From the NCBI GenBank assembly GCA_045642565.1, contig JAZUJE010000015.1, forward strand, positions 1 to 18,394: a stretch of 18,394 nucleotides of DNA, read 5' to 3'. The notes beneath the pieces are model-generated. The model saw only the letters and a program-made list of their open reading frames with translations, was not told the origin of the DNA and ran no database searches. Every line of letters begins with the position of its first letter. Position 1 is the stretch's first letter. Positions 6,837 through 13,667 of the stretch are shown here, piece by piece. The DNA is from UBA1764 sp045642565 (GTDB lineage Bacteria > Bacillota > Clostridia > Peptostreptococcales > Anaerovoracaceae). The translations under genes were made by a program, and so were the position numbers.

Positions 6837-7304
6837 ATGCCAATTATTAAATCAAATAAGTGCTACATATGCGAAAAGCCACATGTAGATGTAGTTTACG
6901 ACTGTATTGACATAATAACAGATTTTAATGATTATGGTGAGTATGGTTGGGACTTGAGTAATAAACTTTGCTCATATACTACGCAATATGGAATATGTAA
7001 TGAATGCTTAAATGTAGAGATCCCTAAAAAGGAATTTAGTTACGTTAGCGTATTCAGTAAAAAAGAGCAATCAGTAAAAAATAAATTTATATATCTTGCT
7101 CAAAAAAGAATGGATAAGAAAATTGCTGTTATCCCTATCATTCCCGAAGAATTTGCAAAAATTAAAACAGATAAAGCTTTTAGAGAATACACATGTGTTA
7201 CCTGCGCATTGGATGGGATGAAAGATAAAATCTTTAGAGAATTAATAAAGACTGGCAAATGGGAAGAGTATAATAATCAAGAAATTCCGGAAAATCTTAG
7301 ATAA
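6837..7304 (+). CDS. Uncharacterised protein with three CxxC pairs, 155 aa
   Basis: I do not recognise this family. The N-terminus has CYIC (C9, C12) and, 41 residues later, CNEC (C54, C57), which together could bind one zinc ion in a ribbon fold. A third pair CVTC (C120, C123) lies in the C-terminal third. Between them is the tract KKEQSVKNKFIYLAQKRMDK, likely helical, followed by a hydrophobic strand IAVIPIIP. No signal peptide or membrane helix is visible. AGGAGG at 6825-6830 is six bases from the ATG, so translation should be strong. A clear terminator follows at 7325-7364, making it a single-gene unit. The unusual length and pairing of cysteines suggest a metal-binding structural or regulatory protein, no more. 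Confidence 0.75.
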   Translation: MPIIKSNKCYICEKPHVDVVYDCIDIITDFNDYGEYGWDLSNKLCSYTTQYGICNECLNVEIPKKEFSYVSVFSKKEQSVKNKFIYLAQKRMDKKIAVIPIIPEEFAKIKTDKAFREYTCVTCALDGMKDKIFRELIKTGKWEEYNNQEIPENLR

Positions 7305-7324
7305 ATAAACCCATCAGAAATAGC

Positions 7325-7364
7325 AGGAGATGTTAAGCCTTTTTAGGTAATACATCTCCTTTTT
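7325..7364 (+). terminator. Rho-independent terminator
   Basis: AGGAGATGT (7325-7333) pairs perfectly with ACATCTCCT (7352-7360). An inner CCT/AGG pair sits in the loop and TTTTT closes the element at 7360-7364. It ends the 6837 gene and separates it from the TIR operon. Confidence 0.85.
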
Positions 7365-7370
7365 ATAGAA

Positions 7371-7535
7371 GATGTAGCTTTTAGTGGAGGAATTCGCGTT
7401 ACCAATAAAGAACGTAGTGTAATTGATTCCATAAAAGATATGAATAAAATTTCCGGCTTTGAAGAAATAGACGAATGCCTCTCAATGATTTCAGGATTAA
7501 ATGAGGAAATAAATGCAACGATATTCAAAGAATGA
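7371..7535 (+). pseudogene. Remnant of an AbiEi-like (winged-helix) antitoxin gene
   Basis: An open frame without its own start reads DVAFSGGIRVTNKERSVIDS then IKDMNKISGFEEIDECLSMI and SGLNEE before a TGA at 7533-7535. This resembles the middle-to-late part of AbiEi-type antitoxins, whose hallmark is a stretch like (I/V)xVTxxERTVxDSIxD followed by a GGxEEhxxCL helix. The N-terminal winged helix and the usual C-terminal end are absent. The preceding terminator occupies the place where the 5' part would be, so the gene was probably cut by a deletion or insertion. Its 3' end supplies the ribosome site and overlaps the first 23 bases of the TIR gene. A TTGATT-16-TAAAAT promoter-like pair (7423-7450) lies inside it. 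Confidence 0.6.
7423..7450 (+). promoter_or_regulatory. Weak promoter candidate for the TIR operon
   Basis: TTGATT (7423-7428) and TAAAAT (7445-7450) are 16 bases apart, about 60 bases before the first TIR gene and after the 7325-7364 terminator. It is the only acceptable pair I found in that short interval. Confidence 0.25.
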
Positions 7536-9048
7536 CAAGCCATATATTTATACAGCGTTTCCAAATGAAGTAAGAGATTCAGCTCTTGCTATTCTTGAGC
7601 TGCTTTCAAAAGACGGCATTGATTTTTGGTATGCCGACAAGTTTACGAGCAAAGAACCAAGGCGCGTGCAAGGCGCGTTTAGCATTTTGCTTTTTGTAAA
7701 CAAGGCATATGCAAATAGCGATGATTTCCATGCGATAGTAAATGAAGCGGTTAATTGCGGCAAAAACGTATTATGTGTTTATTTAGAAGAATTCGAAATG
7801 GATTCTTGGATGCAGCTACAGCTTGGCTCCCAGCAATCACTTGGCACTAAAGTTTTGGATGAAACTTTTGCGCAAAAGCTTAAAGAAGCTTTCATATTTA
7901 AAGATATGAAAGTAACAGATGCTCAAAAAAAATTTCAGAGAAATAAAGCAGTATCATTTGTGGCAATTCCTATTCTTGCAGCGTCGATTCTATTCTTTAC
8001 TGTTATAAATCCTTTGTTGATTGCTCCGGCAAGAGCAGCAAATGCTATGGCGACAAGATGGGGGCTTACTGCATCTGATTTAGAAAGTATTACAGAGCTT
8101 CATATTGTTGGGAACCAAAGCTTTGATTCAAAAGTTCATGCTTGGTATGTAGATGGCGGCAAAAGCGTTGCGTATATGCAAAGCATGCCTGATGGACAAG
8201 AGCATGAGATGTCACCAATTCCTGTTGGCAGTTTGACATCAGAAGACCTTGAGATTTTAAAGTACATGCCAAATTTAACATGGCTAGAGCTTGAAGGTCA
8301 GCAGATAACTGATATTTCACCTATATTTGAAACTAATGTTGAAGTGCTGCGTCTTAATTGCAATCCAATTACTTCTATTGAAGGCATAGAAAAAATGACT
8401 CAGCTTAAAGAGCTTATATTAAATGATACAGATGTAATAGATATCAGCCCTGTTTATTCACTCGAGCATCTTGAGATGCTGCAGATTGATAATTGCTATG
8501 TTTCAGATATCAGTGGGGTTGGAGAGATGCCGTCTCTTATTAAGCTATTAATAAGAGATACACGTGTGAATAAACTGCCGTATTTAGGCGAAAGAGAGCA
8601 TTTTGAATTAGATCTTCGAGGCTTAAAAATTTATGATATGTCAGGCATTAAAGATATTAAAAGTTTTAAAGATTTAAAAATTGATTCTATGGGTGACTCT
8701 ATGCGGCCTCAGGACATAATGCCATACATTACAGGAACGCCGATTGATGCTATTGGTTGGTGCGGTGTGTATTCATTAGAAGATATAAAAGGCTTATACA
8801 TACCAGAAGGCTGCGGCCTTGGGCTCGCGAATAATTACCTTACAAGTCTTGAAGGTATAGAGCGTTTCGAAGGCATCGAGGCATTGCAGTTATTTCACAC
8901 AAATAACATGCCAACTTATTTAACAGATTTAACACCTATACTTAGAATTAAAAGTTTAAAGCATCTTGATCTTTCTCCTGATATGAAAGATATGGCCGAA
9001 AAGCAGCTAAAAGATGCACATTTTGAAATTCATTATAAGTGGGGCTAG
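7513..9048 (+). CDS. TIR - membrane helix - leucine-rich-repeat protein (first of three), 511 aa
   Basis: Residues about 9-130 form a TIR-like fold: PYIYTAF strand, RDSALAILELLSKDGIDFWY (21-40), FSILLFVNKAY (56-66) and CGKNVLCVYLEEF (82-94). Aligned with the SARM1-type motif, the catalytic glutamate position is I75, with a glutamate only at 78, so NAD cleavage is doubtful. A basic stretch (KKFQRNK, 139-145) precedes one membrane helix (146-171), predicting TIR inside and the rest outside. Residues about 250-360 hold roughly five 22-residue leucine-rich repeats of internalin type (for example LTWLELEGQQITDISPIF), and more follow at about 435-490. GAGG at 7503-7506 sets the start. It leads a three-gene unit with six bases to the next gene. 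Function is inferred: ligand sensing at the surface coupled to TIR assembly. Confidence 0.8.
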   Translation: MQRYSKNDKPYIYTAFPNEVRDSALAILELLSKDGIDFWYADKFTSKEPRRVQGAFSILLFVNKAYANSDDFHAIVNEAVNCGKNVLCVYLEEFEMDSWMQLQLGSQQSLGTKVLDETFAQKLKEAFIFKDMKVTDAQKKFQRNKAVSFVAIPILAASILFFTVINPLLIAPARAANAMATRWGLTASDLESITELHIVGNQSFDSKVHAWYVDGGKSVAYMQSMPDGQEHEMSPIPVGSLTSEDLEILKYMPNLTWLELEGQQITDISPIFETNVEVLRLNCNPITSIEGIEKMTQLKELILNDTDVIDISPVYSLEHLEMLQIDNCYVSDISGVGEMPSLIKLLIRDTRVNKLPYLGEREHFELDLRGLKIYDMSGIKDIKSFKDLKIDSMGDSMRPQDIMPYITGTPIDAIGWCGVYSLEDIKGLYIPEGCGLGLANNYLTSLEGIERFEGIEALQLFHTNNMPTYLTDLTPILRIKSLKHLDLSPDMKDMAEKQLKDAHFEIHYKWG

Positions 9049-9054
9049 GAAGCA

Positions 9055-9918
9055 ATGACAAAATACTTTTCATACATACCATATAAAGGAATAAACAGCT
9101 TTGCATACTTTGGGTGCTGCAAAGAAGATGAAGCAGTTGCATCAGAACTTGCTGATGCCTTGGTGTCTGAAGGCTTTAGACTTTACCTCGATTCGTGCGG
9201 CAGCAAATATAAAAATTCCGCAGAAGAAATTGCAAACGCACTTAATTCAGCTGATAGTGCAATTGTTTTGTTGTCAGAAAAAAGTGTAGAGAACTTGGCA
9301 TTTAGAAATGCTATAAACTATTTACTTAGTATGCGCAAAAAGCTTGTTTGCATTAAGCTTGGTGATTTTAAACTTTCACACGGTCTTGACATGCAGCTTG
9401 CAAATATTAAAACTATTCCTTACACAGTAGCAGAAGAAACTGTAAATGAAGTTTTAAATACAGATGTACTTACCCAAGATATGATTGGTGAAGGAATGGA
9501 AAGGCGCGTAATTAATCGCAAGAGAAATTTCATTATGGCGGGCATGATCGCCATCGCGGCGTTAATTTTTACAGTGAGCGCATTTACAATTATCGATAAA
9601 AGGACTTCTCCGGAATATTTGCTTAAGGATGTTGATGGATATGAGTATCTAAGCATTTCTAAATATGGTGATGAAGGAATAGCTGCTCTGGCAGGTAAAA
9701 GCATAGGAGAGCTTGATTTATCAGGTGGCAAGTATTCAAATCTTGCAGCCATAAAAGATATAAAAGTTAAAACAATTAACGTTTCGGATATAGGGGAACT
9801 TGCATTAAGGCCTTTAAGACAGGTTGAAGGACTTGAGACGGTTAAGATTAGCCAGGATCAAGTAGAATATGCCGGGGATTTATTTGATGCAGGGCTTCTA
9901 ATCGAAATAGTGCATTAA
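9055..9918 (+). CDS. TIR-like - membrane helix - short LRR-like protein (second of three), 287 aa
   Basis: Residues about 14-140 look like a diverged TIR domain: SFAYFGCCKEDEAVASELAD (15-34), EGFRLYLD (39-46), ADSAIVLLSEKSV (66-78) and RKKLVCIKLGDF (94-105). The position expected for the NADase glutamate is alanine (A86), in AFRNAINYLL, so the domain is probably inactive. A strongly basic run (MERRVINRKR, 148-157) precedes a single membrane helix (158-180), which again predicts a cytoplasmic TIR. The outer part is short but has LRR-like strands such as IGELDLSGGKYSNLAAIKDI and VEGLETVKISQDQVEYAGD. The gene begins six bases after its upstream paralogue with a modest ribosome site (TAGGA), so it is probably co-translated. 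It may serve as a structural subunit. Confidence 0.7.
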   Translation: MTKYFSYIPYKGINSFAYFGCCKEDEAVASELADALVSEGFRLYLDSCGSKYKNSAEEIANALNSADSAIVLLSEKSVENLAFRNAINYLLSMRKKLVCIKLGDFKLSHGLDMQLANIKTIPYTVAEETVNEVLNTDVLTQDMIGEGMERRVINRKRNFIMAGMIAIAALIFTVSAFTIIDKRTSPEYLLKDVDGYEYLSISKYGDEGIAALAGKSIGELDLSGGKYSNLAAIKDIKVKTINVSDIGELALRPLRQVEGLETVKISQDQVEYAGDLFDAGLLIEIVH

Positions 9919-9931
9919 GGAGGGATATATT

Positions 9932-10909
9932 ATGAACGAACGTATTCCTGCTTATGAAGGACGCGAGCCTTACATCTTTGTAAGCTATGCACATAAAAAT
10001 TCAGATAGCGTAATGCCTGTTATCGAATCACTATTTGCTGATAAATATAGAGTTTGGTACGACGAAGGAATTGCTCCGGGCAGCGAGTGGCCTAAGAATA
10101 TAGAAGATCATTTAAGAGAAGCTGCTGCAGTTTTAGTATTTGTTTCGGATGAATCTCTTGCTTCTCCAAACTGCGAAAACGAAGTTGCGAACAGTAAACC
10201 TAAAAAAAGAAGCGTTTACCAATTCAGTATAGATGGAAAGCTGCACGAAAAGCTTGACGCTTGTGAAAGAGTATCAAGTTATGGCGATTTAAAGTCATGT
10301 TTAAGTGATAATTTAATTGGCGATGGTAAAACTGGATACGCCCGCAATTTTGGAAAGGCAAAGCGTGGCAATTATTGGACGGCTTTAATAGTACTTGCAA
10401 TTATGCTTGTACCTGCACTTGCCGCCGGACTATACGGGCTTAATGCTGGTTGGTTTGATAGCATGCTGCCTGGATTAAATCAGCTCGAGACAGTAGATGA
10501 AGCTTCGGAAGAAATAGTCGTAACTAGGAATAACATTTTAACAAATGCGATTACAAAACTTACGAATGATGAATTGCTTGAGGAAATTGAATTTGAATCA
10601 GAAAAAACCCGCGATTTGCTCTACCGCGCAATAGGTTTTTATGATTGGGGCGATGACCGCAATATTACATATCAAGATTTAGTAAACAATGATGCAAAAG
10701 AATTGTGGCTGGAAGATGCAAATGACGAATTACTTAGCTTAATGCAATACTTCCCGAATTTGCAAGTTTTGAGCATAAGATCAGGTCAAGTCAAAAGCTT
10801 GGAGAATTTACTTACTTGTGCAAAGCTTAAAACTGTCAAGCTTTGGGAAGAAGTGATTCCGCTTGAAATCCCGCAGCCTCGCAGCTTTGTTGTTGAATAT
10901 GCAAAATAA
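9932..10909 (+). CDS. TIR (canonical) - membrane helix - LRR-like protein (third of three), 325 aa
   Basis: Residues about 12-128 are a clear bacterial TIR domain: YIFVSYAHKNSD (14-25), YRVWYDEGIAPGSEW (39-53) including the BB-loop, AAVLVFVSDESLASPNC (65-81), then ENEVANS with E84 in the place of the SARM1-type catalytic glutamate. It is therefore the one member likely to cleave NAD. A basic segment (RNFGKAKRGNYW, 138-149) precedes the membrane helix (149-170). The external part has acidic helices and ends with LRR-like repeats (FPNLQVLSIRSGQVKSLENL, TCAKLKTVKLW). AAGGAGGG lies at the proper distance, the strongest ribosome site of the three, so this subunit may be the most abundant. Defence or contact signalling is inferred from the TIR family, not shown. 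Confidence 0.85.
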   Translation: MNERIPAYEGREPYIFVSYAHKNSDSVMPVIESLFADKYRVWYDEGIAPGSEWPKNIEDHLREAAAVLVFVSDESLASPNCENEVANSKPKKRSVYQFSIDGKLHEKLDACERVSSYGDLKSCLSDNLIGDGKTGYARNFGKAKRGNYWTALIVLAIMLVPALAAGLYGLNAGWFDSMLPGLNQLETVDEASEEIVVTRNNILTNAITKLTNDELLEEIEFESEKTRDLLYRAIGFYDWGDDRNITYQDLVNNDAKELWLEDANDELLSLMQYFPNLQVLSIRSGQVKSLENLLTCAKLKTVKLWEEVIPLEIPQPRSFVVEYAK

Positions 10910-10989
10910 TATTATTTATGGCTATTTATAGTGACATTTTGGGGCGTTGCAATATAAGTTCTGTCGGTTAAGATGCTGAAATCAAACGA

Positions 10990-11021
10990 AAAATCAGACG
11001 TAAAAAAATACGTTTGGTTTT
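10990..11021 (+). terminator. Possible terminator of the TIR operon
   Basis: AAAATCAGACGTA and TACGTTTGGTTTT can form a 13-pair stem with two or three G-T pairs around a six-A loop. The T-rich arm is part of the stem, so there is no separate T-run. It overlaps the -35 region of the next promoter. Upstream, 10904-10917 is a perfect 14-base AT palindrome of unclear meaning. Confidence 0.35.
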
Positions 11022-11042
11022 GCGTGTGAATCGTGGTATAAT
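11014..11042 (+). promoter_or_regulatory. Extended -10 promoter of the AlbA_2 gene
   Basis: TTGGTT (11014-11019), a 17-base spacer ending in TGG, and TATAAT (11037-11042) give an extended -10 promoter. It lies 32 bases before the start codon, with an AGAGGTAG ribosome site between. Confidence 0.7.
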
Positions 11043-11074
11043 TAGCATAGCTTAAAGATAAGAGGTAGATAGTT

Positions 11075-12328
11075 ATGAGAGAAACAAGAAACCTTGAATT
11101 TAAAGAATCCGTTTCGAATTCCTTTTTAAAAACAGTAAGCGCATATGCCAATTATGGGACTGGCGAAATTCTTTTCGGTGTTGCCGATGATGGAACTGTA
11201 AAAGGAATTAAGGATCCAATCAAAGCAAGTCTTGATATTGAAAACAAAATTAATGACAGCATAAGTCCGGTTCCTGAATTTTCATTAAAAATTGATGATA
11301 AGACATCGGTAATTACATTAATTGTTAGTAAAGGTTTGCATAAGCCGTATCTTTATAAATCAAAAGCTTATCGAAGAAATGATTCTGCCACAATAGAAGT
11401 AAGCAGAACAGAATTGACTCGTTTGATTTTGGAAGGAGAGAATACTACTTTCGAGGAACTTCCTTCAAAATTACAAGATCTTCAATTTGGCATTTTGGAA
11501 GAAAAATTAAAAGATGCGCTTAAAGTAAAAAACGTGACAGAAGATGTCCTTAAGACACTTGAATTGTATAAGCCTGAATCCGGTATTAATGTTGCCGGAG
11601 AGCTTTTGGCAGATAGTAATAGCTTTTGCGGTGTAGATATTGTCCGTTTTGGAGATTCCATTAACACAATATTGGATCGTGAAACATATGAGAAAGAATC
11701 TATACTAAAGCAATATGACCAGTCCATATTGATGTATAGAAAGTATTATCAATATGATCAGATAAACGGATCGCAGAGAGAGACTATTTCATTGATTCCG
11801 GAAGAAGCTTTCCGCGAGGCCATAGCAAACGCAATTGTTCATAGGACATGGGATATAGATTCCCATATAAATGTTGCAATGTTTTCGGATAAAATTGAAA
11901 TCACTTCTCCGGGTGGGCTTCCTGATGGAATGAGTGAAGATGATTACTATTCTGGAGGAATTTCAGTATTGCGGAATAGAATAATTGGGAATCTGTTTTT
12001 ACGTCTTAGATTGATTGAACGATTTGGAACAGGGATTAGAAGAATAATCGAATCTTATCAGCAAAGTGTCAAAAAACCAATCTTTGATATTCACGAAAAC
12101 AGCATACATATTGTTCTTCCGGTAATTCAAATCCAGAGTTCGTTGACTCCGGATGAAAACAAAGTATTAAATCTTGTAACGGGACGGATGGTAGCTAGCT
12201 CTGCGATTGTAGAGGCAACTGGATTTGGAAAGTCAAAAGTTGTAAATATACTGAATAAGCTTGTTAAAGAAGGCTTTGTCCATACCGTTGGTAACGGACG
12301 AGGGCTGAAATATACAACAAGTTTATAA
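11075..12328 (+). CDS. AlbA_2 (Schlafen-type) / HATPase_c_4 / winged-helix regulator, 417 aa
   Basis: Residues about 1-120 form the AlbA_2 or Schlafen-type nucleic-acid-binding domain, with ETRNLEFKESVSNSFLKTVS and GEILFGVADDGTVKGI. Residues about 241-340 resemble the HATPase_c_4 domain: EEAFREAIANAIVHR (243-257) carries the N-box glutamate and asparagine, ITSPGGLP (276-283) the G1 box, and RFGTGIRRI (316-324) a later glycine box. Residues about 355-415 form a winged helix (IVEATGFGKSKVVNILNKLV). Proteins of this architecture are widespread, putative transcription factors or RNA-linked regulators in Clostridia, often near defence genes. Its own promoter suggests a separate unit from the TIR operon just upstream. 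Whether it controls or cooperates with that operon is unknown. Confidence 0.85.
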   Translation: MRETRNLEFKESVSNSFLKTVSAYANYGTGEILFGVADDGTVKGIKDPIKASLDIENKINDSISPVPEFSLKIDDKTSVITLIVSKGLHKPYLYKSKAYRRNDSATIEVSRTELTRLILEGENTTFEELPSKLQDLQFGILEEKLKDALKVKNVTEDVLKTLELYKPESGINVAGELLADSNSFCGVDIVRFGDSINTILDRETYEKESILKQYDQSILMYRKYYQYDQINGSQRETISLIPEEAFREAIANAIVHRTWDIDSHINVAMFSDKIEITSPGGLPDGMSEDDYYSGGISVLRNRIIGNLFLRLRLIERFGTGIRRIIESYQQSVKKPIFDIHENSIHIVLPVIQIQSSLTPDENKVLNLVTGRMVASSAIVEATGFGKSKVVNILNKLVKEGFVHTVGNGRGLKYTTSL

Positions 12329-12386
12329 GATGGCACCGTATATGCGATTTTTTGATTCTTCTGTGACGGGCGGGGCCTGCTTTTTC

Positions 12387-12415
12387 TTGTGGAAAAGTCT
12401 GTTTTTTGGTATAAT
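12387..12415 (+). promoter_or_regulatory. Extended -10 promoter in the 12329-12909 gap
   Basis: TTGTGG (12387-12392), 17-base spacer and TGG-TATAAT (12407-12415). Downstream are two direct copies of ATGGTGTAAA (from 12431 and 12442), an inverted CACCAT (12465-12470), a perfect palindrome and a 15-codon frame. No larger gene follows. Confidence 0.5.
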
Positions 12416-12474
12416 AATTGATTATAAATAATGGTGTAAAAATGGTGTAAATCAAAAGGATTAGCACCATAAAC

Positions 12475-12490
12475 CCTTGAAATTTCAAGG
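12475..12490. repeat. Perfect 16-base palindrome at a ribosome site
   Basis: CCTTGAAATTTCAAGG is a perfect dyad whose right arm runs into AAGGAGG, the ribosome site of the micro-frame at 12504. A related imperfect dyad, CTTGATATT-(4)-AATATTCAAG, lies at 12564-12586. Both could be recognised by one regulator, or form RNA hairpins that hide the ribosome site. Confidence 0.55.
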
Positions 12491-12503
12491 AGGTTAAAAA
12501 TAA

Positions 12504-12551
12504 ATGAAATTAGGTATCGAAAGAAATCGCCTATTTCATGAAATTCTATAA
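12504..12551 (+). CDS. Possible 15-residue leader peptide
   Basis: ATG preceded by AGGAGG at the right distance opens a short frame, MKLGIERNRLFHEIL, ended by TAA. The DNA of the frame is itself an imperfect inverted repeat (ATGAAATTAGG against CCTATTTCAT), so the message could fold. It could be a leader peptide, a remnant of a gene start or chance. Low confidence. Confidence 0.2.
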   Translation: MKLGIERNRLFHEIL

Positions 12552-12596
12552 AACCTCATAATGCTTGATATTTCAAAATATTCAAGAAAAGCTGCT

Positions 12597-12626
12597 TTTA
12601 CAAAAATCGTTATAAATTGTTATAAT
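12597..12626 (+). promoter_or_regulatory. Promoter candidate ahead of the GTGCAAA repeats
   Basis: TTTACA (12597-12602) and TATAAT (12621-12626) have an 18-base spacer. The transcript would begin just at the AAGGGTGCAAA repeats and contain no protein gene, so a short RNA or an operator-controlled leader is possible. Confidence 0.4.
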
Positions 12627-12636
12627 CCCATGCAAA

Positions 12637-12834
12637 AAGGGTGCAAAGGGTGCAAAATACGGTTTGGAGCTCATGATATCAATTTAACCGAATGTTTATG
12701 GTAATCCTTTGGCAAGGAAGTGCGAGAGATTTGCACCCTTGCTATTTTATTGATTACTCTACCGAATGTTTATACAAAGAAAATGGCAGGGAGATGTGAG
12801 AAATTTGCACCCTTGATATTTTCGTAGGATGATT
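12637..12834. repeat. Repeat cluster: AAGGGTGCAAA twice direct, twice inverted; 74-base tandem unit
   Basis: AAGGGTGCAAA occurs at 12637-12647 and 12646-12656. Its exact complement TTTGCACCCTT occurs at 12730-12740 and 12804-12814. The latter two belong to a tandem repeat with 74-base period, whose units both start ACCGAATGTTTAT (12687 and 12761). Each left copy can pair with each right copy, giving alternative long stems. The region has no gene. Confidence 0.65.
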
Positions 12835-12845
12835 TGTGATAAATT

Positions 12846-12872
12846 AAAAAGCCAGGCTTGATGTTGCCTGGC
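12846..12872 (-). terminator. Rho-independent terminator of the AbrB/MazF-like operon
   Basis: On the minus strand GCCAGGC, an eight-base loop and GCCTGGC form a perfect 7-pair hairpin (12851-12872) followed by TTTTT (12846-12850). It lies 38 bases beyond the stop codon of the toxin gene. Confidence 0.85.
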
Positions 12873-12909
12873 CGGTTCTGCTTTTATGGCAATGTTATGT
12901 GTAACGCTG

Positions 12910-13323
12910 CTATAAATTATCAATTATCTGTTCTATTGAAACATGTTTGCTTGGCAATGCTTCAATAAAATCCATCAATGCATTTAGCGTCTCTTGCTTT
13001 AACTGTCCTATGACTTTATAAGAAGTCTTCTCTTTGTTGAAATAATAGAATTGTTCGGCTTTAATAAATCCTTCCTTCTTATTTCCATTTGCTACATCTT
13101 CTGCGGAACTGGTAATAGGGAAGTTGCCTGGGAACTTTAGCTTTGACTCTTTTTGATCATCAGTTTTAAACGAAGACATAAGCAAAGCAATGAAGTCATA
13201 ATTTAGACTGCATACTTCACCATTTTGATCTTCGATTACAACAAAAGAATGCCTTGCAATAGGCGTTCCTTGAGAAACAAAACTATCAATTACAATAATG
13301 TCGCCAATTTTAATATCTTCCAT
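12910..13323 (-). CDS. MazF/PemK-like toxin, 137 aa
   Basis: The N-terminus KIGDIIVIDSFVSQGTPIAR followed by HSFVVIEDQNGEV resembles the opening SH3-like barrel of MazF/PemK endoribonucleases, where a strand motif (K-x-GDIhhVxhx) precedes an arginine and a central (F/V)VV strand. The middle carries a conserved-looking block MSSFKTDDQKESKLKFPGN and GFIKAEQFYYF (about 85-95). The C-terminal helix is likely to contact the antitoxin. It is longer than classical MazF and diverged, so the ribonuclease activity is inferred. It follows the AbrB-type gene by one base, the normal antitoxin-first order. Intact ends and a good terminator suggest a working module. Confidence 0.65.
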   Translation of the reverse strand: MEDIKIGDIIVIDSFVSQGTPIARHSFVVIEDQNGEVCSLNYDFIALLMSSFKTDDQKESKLKFPGNFPITSSAEDVANGNKKEGFIKAEQFYYFNKEKTSYKVIGQLKQETLNALMDFIEALPSKHVSIEQIIDNL

Positions 13324-13324
13324 T

Positions 13325-13591
13325 TTATAAACTTATCTTCCTATCTCCGTTGAGTACATCATCAGCCCATTCAAAAGGTTCTTCATCAGCCAAAGCTTCT
13401 TTAGAAGAAATTGGATTTGAAGCGAACACCAATTTGCTCATATCAAGATGCCTTGCAGAAGCGTTAATCATGATAACTTTACCATGATCTTCTTCAAGTA
13501 TTACTTTATCGCCTTTATCAAGACTTAATAATTTTCTAATAGATGCCGGAATCGTAATCTGGCCTTTAGATGTTACTGTTGCAATTTCCAT
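13325..13591 (-). CDS. AbrB/MazE-type antitoxin, 88 aa
   Basis: Residues 1-47 match the SpoVT/AbrB swapped-hairpin DNA-binding domain: MEIATVTSKGQITIPASIRK, LLSLDKGDKVILEEDHGK. The tail (about 50-88), rich in acidic and aromatic residues (EEPFEWADDVLNG), is typical of antitoxins that wrap the toxin. The ATG at 13591 is chosen over an upstream in-frame TTG at 13606 because GAGAGGG (13597-13603) is placed correctly before it. The gene is probably self-repressed through three direct repeats next to its promoter. It is co-transcribed with the toxin gene that follows. Confidence 0.85.
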   Translation of the reverse strand: MEIATVTSKGQITIPASIRKLLSLDKGDKVILEEDHGKVIMINASARHLDMSKLVFASNPISSKEALADEEPFEWADDVLNGDRKISL

Positions 13592-13611
13592 AAGAATCCC
13601 TCTCAATTATC

Positions 13612-13667
13612 CTTACATTCCTTACTTTTCTTACGCATATTCTACCATGTATTTGTACTTTTAGCAA
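13612..13667 (-). promoter_or_regulatory. Promoter and triple-repeat operator of the antitoxin gene
   Basis: On the minus strand TTGCTA (13662-13667) and TAGAAT (13639-13644) are 17 bases apart. Just downstream, GTAAG occurs three times with exact nine-base period (13612-13616, 13621-13625, 13630-13634). This is a likely binding site for the AbrB-type protein in the transcript start region. Confidence 0.65.

Noticed and set aside
9101..9289. 62-residue plus-strand frame inside the second TIR gene
   Set aside because: It is an out-of-frame shadow without a ribosome site; the TIR frame explains the sequence.
12264..12488. 74-residue minus-strand frame over the end of the AlbA_2 gene
   Set aside because: It overlaps a well-supported gene end, a promoter and repeats, and has no ribosome site.
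12637..12834. CRISPR-like array
   Set aside because: The repeats are only 11 bases and partly overlapping, inverted relative to each other, and the 74-base units are tandem without spacers.
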